Origin: Desulfosudis oleivorans Hxd3
GTDB lineage: Bacteria; Desulfobacterota; Desulfobacteria; Desulfobacterales; Desulfosudaceae
Reading direction: 5' to 3'
DNA: 64,000 bases
Assembly: GCF_000018405.1 (NCBI RefSeq)
Contig: NC_009943.1
Location: forward strand, 1,305,001 to 1,369,000
Positions within the stretch are counted from its first letter, which is position 1, and each line of letters begins with the position of its first letter. Below, piece by piece: positions 18,353 to 27,787 of this stretch. The position numbers and the translations under genes were made by a program. The notes beneath the pieces were generated by a model. The model was not told the origin of the DNA. It did no database searches and worked only from the letters and a program-made list of their open reading frames with translations.

Positions 18353-19786
18353 ATGGCAAATATTCGCAGCAACCAGAACGCTTTGTTAAGCCCCATGGCC
18401 CGGAAGATGTCGGAAGACCAGTGCAGAAAGCTCTACTGGGCCTGCCTGGAAATTCTGGAGCGCACCGGCGTATGCCTGCACGAGCAGGCGGCCGTCGACC
18501 TGTTTAAAAAGGCCGGCGCCATGGTAAGCGATGGCAACCGGGTACGCATTCCCGCCGGCATGGTGGAAAAGGCGCTGTGCACGGTGCCCCGCAAAATCAA
18601 CTTCTGTGACCGCAACGGCAACCGGGCCATGCAGGTGGGGGGCCACCGCAGCTACTTCGGCACCGGTTCGGACTGTCTTCACATCATCGACCACCGCACC
18701 GGCCAGCGGCGAAAGGCGGTGCTTCAGGACATCGTTGAGGGCATGACCCTTTGTGACGCCCTGGACCACATCGACTTTGTGATGTGCATGTTTCTGCCGT
18801 CGGACGTGCCCCAGGAAAAACTGGACCGCTACGAGATGGAGGCCATGCTCAACCATACCACCAAGCCCATTGTCTATGTGACCACCGAGTTTTCCGGGTG
18901 CAAAGACGCCGTGACCATGGCCGAGATCGTGGCCGGGGGTGAGGACCAGCTGCGGCAGCGGCCTTTTGCCGCCTGCTACATCAACGTGACCACCGGGTTG
19001 CGTCACAACGGCGAGGCACTACAGAAGCTGCTCTACCTGTCGGGCAAGGGGCTTCCCTTTACCTATATTCCGTCGGCCCAGGGCGGCGTGACCGCGCCCA
19101 TGACCATTGCCGGTACCATGGCGGTGAACAATGCCGGCGTGCTGGCCGGCCTGGTGCTTTCTCAGCTCAATAACGAAGGCGCCCCCTTTATCATGCCGGG
19201 GTGGGGCGGCAACATGCTGGACATGAAAACCACCACCCAGCCCTATGCCGATCCGGAAAAACGGGGCCAGGCCATAGATTTTGCCCATTTTCTGGGGCTG
19301 CCCACCTTCAGCCTGGCCGGATGCAGCGAGTCCAAAGTCATGGACCAGCAGGCATCCGCCGAAGCGGCCCTGACCCTGTTTACCGACGCCCTGTTCGGCG
19401 GCAACCTGGTCCACGACGTGGGCTACCTGGAATCGGGGCTGAGCGGCTCGCTGCCCCAACTGGTGATCTGCAACGAGATTTTAAGCTGGCTGGACGCCTT
19501 CATGCATCCGGTGGATATATCCGATGAGACCCTCTGTCTGGAACTGATCGACCAGGTGGGGCCGGACGGCCAGTACCTGGACCACCCCCACACCATGGAA
19601 CATTTTCGTGAGCGGTGGTACCCCGGCATTTTCGATCGCTCGAACCATGCCTCATGGCAGAAAAAGGGGGCGAAAAATCTTGGCGAGCGGGCTACTGAAA
19701 AGGTGGACAAAATTCTGGCCGACCATAAGTCCGAGCCCCTGGCGCCGGACGTGGCAAAGGCTGTGCATGCCGTGATAGAAGGATAG
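18353..19786 (+). CDS. MttB-family corrinoid methyltransferase, full-length form (3)
   Basis: Full-length (477 residues) member of the trimethylamine methyltransferase superfamily. It starts with the usual helical segment MSEDQCRKLYWACLEILERT, then RTGVCLHEQAAVDLFKKAGA. Further blocks are FGTGSDCLHIIDHRTG, PSAQGGVTAPMTIAGTMA and DALFGGNLVHDVGYLESG. No amber codon is present, so the pyrrolysine of true MttB is replaced. AAAGGAG precedes the ATG. It diverges strongly from the two short copies and may act on a different amine or after them. The C-terminus (YPGIFDRSNHASWQKKGAK) is typical of the full-length family. Confidence 0.9.
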   Translation: MANIRSNQNALLSPMARKMSEDQCRKLYWACLEILERTGVCLHEQAAVDLFKKAGAMVSDGNRVRIPAGMVEKALCTVPRKINFCDRNGNRAMQVGGHRSYFGTGSDCLHIIDHRTGQRRKAVLQDIVEGMTLCDALDHIDFVMCMFLPSDVPQEKLDRYEMEAMLNHTTKPIVYVTTEFSGCKDAVTMAEIVAGGEDQLRQRPFAACYINVTTGLRHNGEALQKLLYLSGKGLPFTYIPSAQGGVTAPMTIAGTMAVNNAGVLAGLVLSQLNNEGAPFIMPGWGGNMLDMKTTTQPYADPEKRGQAIDFAHFLGLPTFSLAGCSESKVMDQQASAEAALTLFTDALFGGNLVHDVGYLESGLSGSLPQLVICNEILSWLDAFMHPVDISDETLCLELIDQVGPDGQYLDHPHTMEHFRERWYPGIFDRSNHASWQKKGAKNLGERATEKVDKILADHKSEPLAPDVAKAVHAVIEG

Positions 19787-19800
19787 AAAGGAGACGTGCC

Positions 19801-20751
19801 ATGCGGGTGGCCATCTGCCAGACAAAGCCGGCGCTGCTGGATGTTCAGACCAACCTTGAATCGGTGATTGCCCATATTCATAAATGCCGGGAACAGGGCG
19901 CCCAGCTGGTGGTTTTTCCTGAACTGGCCCTGACCGGTTATTTTGTGGGGCTCCAATATCACAAGGCGGCCCTGCGCATGGATTCCGACCAGATTCGAAA
20001 GCTGGCCGCCGCCACAAAAGGGACCGCCGCGGTGGTGGGATTTATTGAAGAGTCCCGGTCCATGAACTTTTACAATTCGGCCCTGATCGCGGTGGACGGG
20101 GAGATTCTGTTTGCCTACCGCAAGCTGAACCTGCCCAACTACGGGGCCTTTGAGGAACGCAAGTTTTTCGCCAACGGCAAGCATATCCGGGTGTTCCGGC
20201 TCAACGACTTTAACGTGTCGGTGTTTATCTGCAACGACATGTGGCACCCGGCCCTGCCCTACCTGGGCGTAACCCAGAAGGCCGATATTTTTGTCTCCAT
20301 CATCAACTCGTCGGAAGAGTCCATGGGCGCGGAGTTCAACAACGTGGAGAGCTGGGATATCATCAACCGGTTCTACTCCCGGGTGTTCGGCATTTACAAC
20401 ATCTGCGCCAACCGGGTGGGCACCGAAGACCCGGACGAAACCTGGGATATACCAGAGGATGACAAGCTGCTGAAAAAGACATCGGACGTGTTCCTGGTGC
20501 CGGAGGTCAAAAAGCGGTACCGGTTCTGGGGCGGCAGCGAGATCATCAACCCCTTTGGGCAGCGGATTTATAAGGCCAGACTCTATGAGACCGACGTGAT
20601 CATGGGCGAGCTTTCAAAGGACCTGGTCCGGCGCAAAAAAATTCTGCTGCCCTACCTGAGAAACGACGACCCCTATTTTACCCGGCGGGAACTGCACCGC
20701 ATCCTGTTTGAACAGGCCGGTGATACCTCCAGGCCCCAGCACAAACTCTGA
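19801..20751 (+). CDS. Carbon-nitrogen hydrolase (nitrilase superfamily)
   Basis: Cytoplasmic amidase or nitrilase-type enzyme of 316 residues. The catalytic triad is visible: Glu41 in FPELALTGY, Lys108 in YRKLNLPNYG and Cys144 in VFICNDMWHP. GGAGACGTGCC precedes the ATG, 14 bp after mttB3, so it is the last gene of the operon. In this setting it could hydrolyse an amide made by AsnB or release a carboxylate from a methylated amide (inference). The gene ends exactly where the convergent marR gene ends. Confidence 0.88.
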   Translation: MRVAICQTKPALLDVQTNLESVIAHIHKCREQGAQLVVFPELALTGYFVGLQYHKAALRMDSDQIRKLAAATKGTAAVVGFIEESRSMNFYNSALIAVDGEILFAYRKLNLPNYGAFEERKFFANGKHIRVFRLNDFNVSVFICNDMWHPALPYLGVTQKADIFVSIINSSEESMGAEFNNVESWDIINRFYSRVFGIYNICANRVGTEDPDETWDIPEDDKLLKKTSDVFLVPEVKKRYRFWGGSEIINPFGQRIYKARLYETDVIMGELSKDLVRRKKILLPYLRNDDPYFTRRELHRILFEQAGDTSRPQHKL

Positions 20752-21327
20752 TCAGTCCCGCGCTGTCTTTGCCTTTCCGGGGCGGCCCCGCTTTGCGGGC
20801 ATTTTTTTCGGCGGGGGCGGATCAACACCGCTGAGGGGGCCGGCCTCGGCCAGAATCGGGGCCGCGTCGATGTCCCGGGCGTTCATCAGGGCCACCACGC
20901 GCTGCAATGAGCTGAGGATCATGGCCTGTTCCCAGTCGGCCAGCCGGTGAAAAGACTCGATAAAATGCTGCTGCAGCAGGGGAGGGGCCTTTTCCAGCAG
21001 CTGCCGGGCCGAGGCGGTCACCGTGATGTAGACCTTGCGTTTGTCCTGCCGTCCCCGCCGCCGTTCAACCAGCCCCCTCTGTTCCAGCCGCTCCAGGATG
21101 CCGGTCACAGTAGGCTGGCCCAGGCTCACGGCCTTGGCGATCTCGTTGATGGCAACTTCCTGGTGAACAGAAATGGTTTGGAGCACGATTAACTGGGGCC
21201 CGGTGAGCCCGAACTGCCGGACCAGTGCCCTGGAATGCAGGTCCACGGACTGAATGATGCGGCGAATGGCGATCAGTACCTGGTTGGAGATGGCTGTGTC
21301 TGCCGGCTGACAGGTGGGTCGGTTCAT
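20752..21327 (-). CDS. MarR-family transcriptional regulator
   Basis: A 191-residue winged-helix repressor-type protein. The helix-turn-helix and wing are in INEIAKAVSLGQPTVTGILE and RRGRQDKRKVYITVT, preceded by the family phrase LTGPQLIVLQTI. A basic Pro/Lys-rich tail (PPPPKKMPAKRGRPGKAK) is unusual and resembles an AT-hook-like GRP core. It is the last gene of the his-era strand rather than divergent from the mttB cluster, so regulation of that cluster is only a guess. Confidence 0.88.
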   Translation of the reverse strand: MNRPTCQPADTAISNQVLIAIRRIIQSVDLHSRALVRQFGLTGPQLIVLQTISVHQEVAINEIAKAVSLGQPTVTGILERLEQRGLVERRRGRQDKRKVYITVTASARQLLEKAPPLLQQHFIESFHRLADWEQAMILSSLQRVVALMNARDIDAAPILAEAGPLSGVDPPPPKKMPAKRGRPGKAKTARD

Positions 21328-21334
21328 ATGCGTT

Positions 21335-21667
21335 TCAGTCCTTCTGAATAGTTTTGAGGTATGCTTCCCACTCCACGGGCACCAGCTGCTGCTTTTGCGT
21401 GTTGCACGATTTGCAGGCCGGCACCACGTTGCCCTTTGTGGTTTTGCCGCCCCTGGACAGGGGCACCACGTGGTCCATGGTCAGCTCCGCCGGCCGGAAG
21501 GGTTTTCCGCAGTAGTAACAGGTGCCTTTGGCCAGCCGCTGTTTCCACCACTGGGTTTGCCGCAGGTCCCGTGCCTTGTTTTTTTCCCGCCTTATCGACG
21601 TATTATCGACCATGTCCTCCCAGGGGGAAGTCGATTTCACGCGGCGATGTGCCGGTCCTTTAGCCAC
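21335..21667 (-). CDS. HNH endonuclease-like protein
   Basis: A 110-residue HNH protein with the zinc-binding and nuclease pattern CYYCGKPF, then LTMDHVVPLSRGG, then NVVPACKSCNTQK. Small stand-alone HNH proteins of this kind are common in housekeeping loci and have no settled role. The frame opens with GTG at 21667, inside the 3' end of the ATP-grasp gene. An ATG at 21613 is the alternative, with GGGAGG only two bases upstream. It lies 7 bp before marR on the same strand. Confidence 0.8.
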   Translation of the reverse strand: MAKGPAHRRVKSTSPWEDMVDNTSIRREKNKARDLRQTQWWKQRLAKGTCYYCGKPFRPAELTMDHVVPLSRGGKTTKGNVVPACKSCNTQKQQLVPVEWEAYLKTIQKD

Positions 21668-22476
21668 CGGTTGATCTCCCGTGTCAGAAGGGTGTAGTAG
21701 CGTTCCGATCCGCCCAGGCCCCGCCGGCCGAAATAGTAGTTGATTTCAAGAAACAGCGGGTCGCTTTCGGGCCGGTCCGCCGGAAAGATCAGGTCAAAGC
21801 CGGCCAGGTTGATACCTGTTTTTTCGCAGACCGCCTGAATCGCGGCAATTCCCTTTTCCTTCAGCTCCGGGTGGGCCTGATCATCAATGTCGGCGCCCCT
21901 GGCGATGTTCACGGCAAAGCCGGTGGTGGCACCGGCCACCCGCCAGTAGGCCACAAACGTTTTATATACCACGACCACCCGCAGCACGCCGAAAAAGGGT
22001 GGAACATACCGCTGCAACAGAAAGCCGGTCTGGCCGGTGCGCTCCCAGGCACGGGCCTTGTCAAGCAGGGGCGCCATGTCTTCCGGCCCTGTTAAAGGAA
22101 ACACGCCGCGGCCCTCATCCGCCTGGTCGAGCTTGAAGACCAGAGGGAAATCCAGGGACGGTCTTCCGTCCTTGTGTGTTTCGGAAAACACCTTTACCGT
22201 TTTATAAGTCATGGTTTCCGGGTGGGCAACCCCGATTTTGGAAAACAGTTCGGCCTGGCCGATTTTGCCCGGCCAGGCAAACCGCGTGGAAAAATCGGGA
22301 AACACGTTCCGGCATCGCTTTTGGGCCTCCGTGTAGAGTGCGGGGCCGCACGCCTGGTGCAGGATCACGGCCGAGGCGTGTTCCATGGCCGCTTTTTCAT
22401 CTTCGGTCAATGATCTGCCCGCACAGTGGATGTAGCGGTCTCCGGGAAAGCAGGGATGGAAGGAAAGCACGGTCAT
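21637..22476 (-). CDS. ATP-grasp family ligase-like protein
   Basis: A 279-residue protein with the layout of ATP-grasp enzymes: a divergent N-terminal domain, the ATP-binding block PLVFKLDQADEGRGVFPL, LLQRYVPPFFGVLRVVVV in the middle, and the metal-binding C-terminal block NLAGFDLIFP...LFLEINYYFG. Relatives include RimK and glutathione synthetase-like carboxylate-amine ligases, but the substrate is unknown. Its start overlaps the era stop by 4 bp and its end overlaps the HNH gene, so translation is probably coupled. Confidence 0.75.
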   Translation of the reverse strand: MTVLSFHPCFPGDRYIHCAGRSLTEDEKAAMEHASAVILHQACGPALYTEAQKRCRNVFPDFSTRFAWPGKIGQAELFSKIGVAHPETMTYKTVKVFSETHKDGRPSLDFPLVFKLDQADEGRGVFPLTGPEDMAPLLDKARAWERTGQTGFLLQRYVPPFFGVLRVVVVYKTFVAYWRVAGATTGFAVNIARGADIDDQAHPELKEKGIAAIQAVCEKTGINLAGFDLIFPADRPESDPLFLEINYYFGRRGLGGSERYYTLLTREINRWLKDRHIAA

Positions 22477-23384
22477 GGATAACCGAACTCTGACAGCCGC
22501 CTGTCGTCTGAGCTCCAGTTTTTTTGAACCCGGACAAAAAGTTCCAGAAAGACCCTGGCCCCGGTCATTTGCTCGATATCCTGCCGGCTCTCCTGCCCGA
22601 TCTGTTTGAGCATGGCCCCCTGCTTGCCGATAACGATTCCCTTCTGGGAGTCCCGTTCCACGTGAATGGTGGCCTGAATGTGAATGACCGACCCCTCTTT
22701 TTTCTCTTTGAAGGTGTCGATGGTCACGGCCGTGGCATAGGGAATCTCCTGGCCGGTGAGGCGGAACACCTTTTCCCGGATCATCTCGGCGGCCAGAAAC
22801 CGCTCCGGCGCGTCGGTGAGCATCTCTTCGGGAAACAGGGGCCCCCCTTCGGGCAGCAGCGTTTCCAGCTCGGCCATCAGGTCTTCGGTCTGAATCGACT
22901 CCAGGGCCGATATGGGAACGATTCGCTCAAAAGCGTAGAGCCGCTGCCAGGAGTCAATCATCTCCAGCAGCTTGTGCTTTTTGATCCGGTCGATCTTGTT
23001 TAAGGCAAGGACCACGGGCTTGTTGTGGTGTTTCAGGTGTTCAATGGTCAGGTGCTCGGCATCCTTCCGGGGTTTTACCACGTCGATGACCAGCAGGATC
23101 ACGTCCACATCGGCCAGGGCCGACACGGCAGTGCCCACGATGGCGGTGTTCAGTTTTCCCTTGGGCCGGAAGATGCCCGGCGTGTCCACAAACACCACCT
23201 GGGCGTTTTTGCGGTTCACAACGCCCAGAATCCGGTTGCGGGTGGTCTGGGGTTTGTCCGAGGTGATGGAGATTTTTTCTCCGGCCAGCAGGTTGAGCAG
23301 GGTGGACTTACCCGCGTTGGGCGGCCCGCAGATGGCGATAAAACCGGAGCGAAAATCCTTTTTGGGTTCCAGCGGGTCGGTCAT
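22473..23384 (-). CDS. era: GTPase Era
   Basis: Essential GTPase for 30S ribosome assembly that binds the 3' end of 16S rRNA. Motifs over the 303 residues are G1 GPPNAGKST near residue 20, G2 KPQTTRNRI, G3 VDTPGIF, G4 LNKIDRI and the C-terminal KH domain with IVIGKQGAMLKQIG. The start at 23384 lies 3 bp after the engB stop. The arrangement with engB places two ribosome-assembly GTPases in one unit. Confidence 0.97.
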   Translation of the reverse strand: MTDPLEPKKDFRSGFIAICGPPNAGKSTLLNLLAGEKISITSDKPQTTRNRILGVVNRKNAQVVFVDTPGIFRPKGKLNTAIVGTAVSALADVDVILLVIDVVKPRKDAEHLTIEHLKHHNKPVVLALNKIDRIKKHKLLEMIDSWQRLYAFERIVPISALESIQTEDLMAELETLLPEGGPLFPEEMLTDAPERFLAAEMIREKVFRLTGQEIPYATAVTIDTFKEKKEGSVIHIQATIHVERDSQKGIVIGKQGAMLKQIGQESRQDIEQMTGARVFLELFVRVQKNWSSDDRRLSEFGYP

Positions 23385-23387
23385 CGA

Positions 23388-23981
23388 TTATTCCTCAAGA
23401 ATCCCCGTCATGCGGGCAATAGTCTCCAGGGCCGGGTCCCGGCCCATTTTCTGCAAAGTGGAAAAAAGGATCATCTCATCCGCGCCAATGCCCACGGCCC
23501 GGGCAATTTCGTGCCGCCGGCGGTCGGCGGCCGTCTTTTTAAACTTGTCCGCCTTGGTCAGCACCATCTTCCAGGGAATATCATAATGGGCGCACCACTG
23601 CATCATCAGGAATTCATCCTCCCTGGGCTCCCGCCGCAGGTCCATCAGCAGCATCAGGCCCCGTAGGGTTTTCCGGCTGGACAGGTAACGCTCCACCATG
23701 GGGCCCCATGTCTTCTGTTCCTTGCGGGAGACCTTGGCATACCCGTATCCCGGCAGGTCCACGAACATCAATTGGCCGTTGATGTCAAAAAAGTTGATCA
23801 GCCGGGTCTTGCCGGGGGTGGAACTGGTCTTGACCAGGTTTTTGCGGTTGACCAGAAGGTTGATCATGGAGGACTTGCCCACGTTGGACCGGCCGGCAAA
23901 GGCGATCTCCGGCAGGTCCGTGTCCGGATACTGGGATGGCTGGACCGCGCTGATGACAAACTCGGCGGATCGAATGATCAT
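23388..23981 (-). CDS. engB: Ribosome biogenesis GTP-binding protein EngB (YsxC/YihA)
   Basis: Small GTPase of 197 residues for 50S subunit assembly. It shows G1 AGRSNVGKSSMIN, the G2 Thr in KTSSTPGKTRLIN, G3 VDLPGYGYAKVS and G4 LTKADKF, with the typical SRKTLRGLMLLMDLRR between. The start is ATG at 23981, 36 bp downstream of the hisG stop. Co-location with era on the minus strand supports the assignment. Confidence 0.96.
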   Translation of the reverse strand: MIIRSAEFVISAVQPSQYPDTDLPEIAFAGRSNVGKSSMINLLVNRKNLVKTSSTPGKTRLINFFDINGQLMFVDLPGYGYAKVSRKEQKTWGPMVERYLSSRKTLRGLMLLMDLRREPREDEFLMMQWCAHYDIPWKMVLTKADKFKKTAADRRRHEIARAVGIGADEMILFSTLQKMGRDPALETIARMTGILEE

Positions 23982-24016
23982 GAAGGCTACCTTCCGGGTC
24001 TGTCGCCCATACCCTG

Positions 24017-24892
24017 TTATATTACCTTGTTCAGGGGATACTCGATAATACCCTGGGCCCCCTTGGCCATCAGTTCAGGAATCAGGTCCCGCACCGTTTC
24101 CGAATCCACGACGGTTTCCACGGCAAACCAGTCGGACTGGTAAAGCGGTGCCACCGTGGGCGCGTTGAGGCTGGGCAGCAGATTCACAATGGCGTCCAGG
24201 CCGGCATGGGGCACGTTCATTTTCAGGCCCACCAGTTTTTCCCCCAGCAGAGCGCCTTTGAGCAGCAGGGCGATCTGCTCCAGCTTGGCCTTCTTAAACG
24301 GGTCTTTCCAGGCGTCATGGTTGGCGATGAGCTGGGTGTGGGTCTGCATCATCTCGTGGATAATGCGCAGGCTGTGTGCCCGGATGGTGCTTTCCGTCTC
24401 CGTGATCTCCACGATGGCGTCGGCCAGGCCCGAGACCACCTTGGCCTCTGTGGCGCCCCAGGAAAACTCGACGTTGACCGATATCTTTTTTTCCTGGAAA
24501 AATCGTTTGGTGTAGTTGACCAGTTCGGTGGAGACGGTTTTTCCCTCCAGGTCTTCCAGCTTCTGGATCGGCGAATCCTTTGCCACGGCAATGACCCACC
24601 GGGCCGGCCGGGCGCTGGCCTTTGAATAGACCAGGTCGGCCACCACGTGCACGTCGGAGTTGTTTTCCGCGATCCAGTCCTTGCCGGTAAGGCCCGCGTC
24701 CAGGGTGCCGTGCTCCACGTTGCGCGCCATCTCCTGGGCCCTCAGCAGGGCGCAGGAGATGTCCGGGTCGTTGATGTCCGGAAAATAGCTTCTGCCGTTG
24801 ACGTTGATTTTCCAGCCGCACCGTTTAAACAGGGCGATGGTGGCGTCCTGAAGGCTTCCCTTGGGAATGCCGAATTTCAATACCTGTGTCAT
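24017..24892 (-). CDS. hisG: ATP phosphoribosyltransferase, long form
   Basis: First enzyme of histidine synthesis, condensing ATP with PRPP. At 291 residues it is the long form, which carries its own C-terminal regulatory domain ([19 protein letters not shown] and following) and does not need HisZ. N-terminal features are [35 protein letters not shown] and the PRPP-binding region near [15 protein letters not shown]. It overlaps the hisI stop by 4 bp, so the two are translationally coupled. Confidence 0.96.
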
Positions 24893-25269
24893 TTCTTGTA
24901 GACCTCCGCGGGATCAAAAACCCGTTCCTGGGTAATACGGCCGGTGCCGTCGGCCTCCACCTTTGTAAAAAAGCAGCTTCTGTACCCCCTGTGACAGGCG
25001 GCGCCGCCAATCTGCTCTACCCTGAAAAGCAGGGTGTCGTTGTCGCAGTCGATGCGGATTTCCTTTATAATCTGTACATTGCCAGAAGACTCCCCCTTGA
25101 CCCACAGCTGTTTACGGGACCGGCTGTAATAGGTGGCTTTTCCCGACGCCAGGGTCGTCTCCCAGGCCTCCCGGTTAATATAGGCCAGCATCAGCACCTC
25201 GCCGGTGGCCGCGTCCTGGGTGACGACCGGTACAAGCCCCCCGGTCTTCTCAAAATCAGGTGTTATCAT
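24889..25269 (-). CDS. hisI: Phosphoribosyl-AMP cyclohydrolase
   Basis: Third step of histidine synthesis, a zinc enzyme of 126 residues without the HisE domain. It contains [32 protein letters not shown], the metal site [20 protein letters not shown] and the final CFFTKV. The ATG is at 25269. The remaining his genes are not in this window. The gap to the divergent gene at 25447 (about 180 bp) probably holds both promoters, but I see no clear boxes. Confidence 0.96.
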
Positions 25270-25446
25270 TCCTTCGGTTCCATCCTTTGTTTTATTAATG
25301 GTATCGTATTGTTGGTAAATGTTTAGTAGCGTCTGCCCGGCCGGATGTCAATAAATTTCATGAAATATGCGGCTTGCATGTTGAAACCGGCTTCTATATA
25401 ATTCAAAATTTTTAAACTCCCGGAATCGGGAAAAGCTGGAAAGACC

Positions 25447-26025
25447 ATGTTTTTCAAAAGAAAAAAACAGGCCGGCCCGGACCGGCCCGTCGAAAAAGCC
25501 GAAGAGAGCCTGACAAAAGGGGTGATGCTGGCCTACTGGATTCTGCTGCTGCACCTGGGGCTGATCGCAATTGCCGGCCTGGTGGTGCTTATTTTCAGGG
25601 GCGTTGCGTATTATTTTCTGTGGCTCGTGTTCGGCGGCGCCGCCATTGTGGCGGGCAGTGGATACTACATATTAAAAAAGATGAAGCAGGAACGCCATAC
25701 CATTCAGCAGATCCTGCGAATGCCGGAGTTCCGGGGCCGGCCGGTGGAGATCAGCCTGCTGGGCGGGGCCGCCTCCCTGCGTATGGGCGGCGGGTCGCCG
25801 GCCCCCATGGATGTCAACCCGGCAGGTGGTTCTGCCACGCCGCTGCTGGAAGACCCGGCCCGCACCCGTATTCGCGACCTGGGCGAGCTGGGCCGGCTCT
25901 ACCGGGACGGCATGATCACCCGGCAGGAGTATGAGGCCCTGAAGAGCGGAATACTGGCATCGGTCCGGCCGGAAGCGTTGAATGGCGACCCATCGGGCAC
26001 GGTGGATATCGGCTCTGCGGAATAA
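25447..26025 (+). CDS. Membrane protein with C-terminal SHOCT-like domain
   Basis: A 192-residue protein with a basic N-terminus (MFFKRKKQ), two adjacent hydrophobic segments around residues 27-50 and 55-78, a variable linker, and a short C-terminal helix pair (RIRDLGELGRLYRDGMITRQ then EYEALKSGIL). That last block follows the SHOCT pattern, a small domain usually found at protein termini with a proposed oligomerisation role. No enzymatic motif is visible. It is followed after 21 bp by another small membrane protein. Confidence 0.65.
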   Translation: MFFKRKKQAGPDRPVEKAEESLTKGVMLAYWILLLHLGLIAIAGLVVLIFRGVAYYFLWLVFGGAAIVAGSGYYILKKMKQERHTIQQILRMPEFRGRPVEISLLGGAASLRMGGGSPAPMDVNPAGGSATPLLEDPARTRIRDLGELGRLYRDGMITRQEYEALKSGILASVRPEALNGDPSGTVDIGSAE

Positions 26026-26046
26026 ACCAATCGCTGTGAGGGTTTT

Positions 26047-26322
26047 ATGGCAGGCGAAGACAATATGGCCTACATCCTGATCGCGCTTTTTTTTACCAGC
26101 CTGTTTTTCTTTTTCTTTTTTTCCGGTCTGTGGCATTGGGTCTGGTACGGCCGTGGCGCGGACCGGTGCGGTCCGCTGCTTGCCCATCGAATTTCCTGGT
26201 TTCGCAAGAAAGGGGACGCTGCCGTGCCGGCGGCCCAACGGTTTGCCAAGGTGTTTACCACCCTTCTGGTGCTGGTTGCGGTGACGGCCCTTGGTGTGGT
26301 GACTTACCTTATGATCAGTTGA
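26047..26322 (+). CDS. Small membrane protein of unknown function
   Basis: A 91-residue protein not recognised from sequence. It has a very hydrophobic, Phe-rich first segment (ALFFTSLFFFFFFSGLWHW, about residues 13-31) and a second near the C-terminus (VFTTLLVLVAVTALGVVTYL). The loop between is basic and would lie in the cytoplasm. It probably forms a two-gene unit with the SHOCT-like gene upstream. Confidence 0.55.
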   Translation: MAGEDNMAYILIALFFTSLFFFFFFSGLWHWVWYGRGADRCGPLLAHRISWFRKKGDAAVPAAQRFAKVFTTLLVLVAVTALGVVTYLMIS

Positions 26323-26451
26323 TGCCGGATGCTTTTTTCTGTTCAGATTCAATAGAATATATTATACTTTGCAACAGATTTTTTCCCCATGACGCTTTTG
26401 CGGCCCGGGGCTGTTTTGCCGGCCGTGAAACCATGACGACAGGAGCCGGTG

Positions 26452-27750
26452 ATGAGTTTTCTGCTTCAGGTCTATGTGGGTTTTCTGTTCTTTTCCGCTG
26501 TCGTTTTTCTGGTGGCCACGCGTATTGTGCACAAGAACTCCATCGTGGCCGTTGTCGGCTATACCATCATTGCCGGCACTGTCATCGGGTCCCTGCTGAC
26601 CTTTGCTTACACCACCGGGAACTGGGCCAACCGGTATCTGCTGGCCGGCACTCTGGTCGGCTATTTTCTGGTACTGGCTGTTTTCTATGTCGGCCTGATG
26701 TACTATATCTATTCCCGCGTGAAAAAGCCCTTAGAGTCCATCATTGTCATCAACAAGGGAATCGCCGATGGTGACCTGCGGCACAAGGTTCTGGATTTCC
26801 AGGGAGAACGAGAGCTGGCGGAACTGGCGGCCTCCATTTCGGCCACCAGCTCCCGGTTGAATTCCATTGTGTCCGGTATTGCCGCCGATGTGAATGTGCT
26901 TGCCGAAACCGCGGGCACCCTGATCGACCGTTCCACGCAGCTCCAGCAAAACGCCGGCAGAATGAAGGAGCAGGCGTCGGCTGTTGCCACGGCTTCCGAA
27001 GAGATGAACACCAACCTGCTGTCGGTCTCTTCTTCGGCGGAACAGTCCTCCCGGAACATCAACCTGGTGGCCGCGGCCTCTGAAGAGATGTCTTTGACTA
27101 TCAATGAAATCGCCAAAAGCACGGAACGGGCACGCAGAGTCTCTGGCGATGCCACGGTCCAGGCCAATTCGGCTTATGAAAAGATATGGAAGCTTGAAAA
27201 CAGCGCCCTTGAGGCCAACACCATTATTGAGACCATCAACGAAATCGCCGAGCAGACCAACCTGCTGGCCTTGAACGCCACCATTGAGGCGGCCCGGGCC
27301 GGGGCGGCGGGCAAGGGATTTGCCGTGGTGGCCGACGCGGTCAAGCAACTGGCCGGCCGCACCGCCGCCGCCATTGTGGACGTGAAGGAAAAGCTGGAGG
27401 TGATGGCCGAGTCCCGGGCCGAAACCATCGCCAATATTGTGGGGATTCAGCGCATCATCACCGGCCTGGACGAGATCGTCTCCGGCATTGCCGCCTCCAT
27501 CGAACAGCAGAGCGCCACCACCCGGGAGATTGCCAGAAACGTCAACGAGGCGGATCAGGGGGTGGCCGAAGGCACCCGGCGGCTGGCCGAATCCACGTCT
27601 GTATCGCGGCAGGTGAACACCGACCTTTCCCATCTTCACGAGGCGGTGGACCAGACCCGAAAAACAGGGGAGGCGGTGCGGGAGATTGCCGACCGGCTGT
27701 TGCAGATGGGCGATGACATAAAATCTCTTGTGGCCTATTTTCGTGTATGA
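26452..27750 (+). CDS. Methyl-accepting chemotaxis protein
   Basis: Chemoreceptor of about 432 residues. Three or so hydrophobic helices occupy the first ~90 residues with no sizeable periplasmic sensor domain between them. A HAMP linker (about 90-145) is followed by the cytoplasmic signalling coiled coil with the highly conserved hairpin tip [20 protein letters not shown] chose ATG at 26452 behind AGGAG; GTG at 26449 is directly adjacent. The lack of an external domain suggests it senses membrane or cytoplasmic cues. A diguanylate cyclase follows 37 bp later. Confidence 0.92.
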   Translation: MSFLLQVYVGFLFFSAVVFLVATRIVHKNSIVAVVGYTIIAGTVIGSLLTFAYTTGNWANRYLLAGTLVGYFLVLAVFYVGLMYYIYSRVKKPLESIIVINKGIADGDLRHKVLDFQGERELAELAASISATSSRLNSIVSGIAADVNVLAETAGTLIDRSTQLQQNAGRMKEQASAVATASEEMNTNLLSVSSSAEQSSRNINLVAAASEEMSLTINEIAKSTERARRVSGDATVQANSAYEKIWKLENSALEANTIIETINEIAEQTNLLALNATIEAARAGAAGKGFAVVADAVKQLAGRTAAAIVDVKEKLEVMAESRAETIANIVGIQRIITGLDEIVSGIAASIEQQSATTREIARNVNEADQGVAEGTRRLAESTSVSRQVNTDLSHLHEAVDQTRKTGEAVREIADRLLQMGDDIKSLVAYFRV

Positions 27751-27787
27751 TAAAAAGCCGTAAAATTGAAAATGGATGTGATGGATT

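Noticed and set aside
12678-19786. Pyrrolysine (amber read-through) in the three mttB genes
   Set aside because: All three frames run uninterrupted to normal stops without an in-frame TAG, so no pyrrolysine is encoded.
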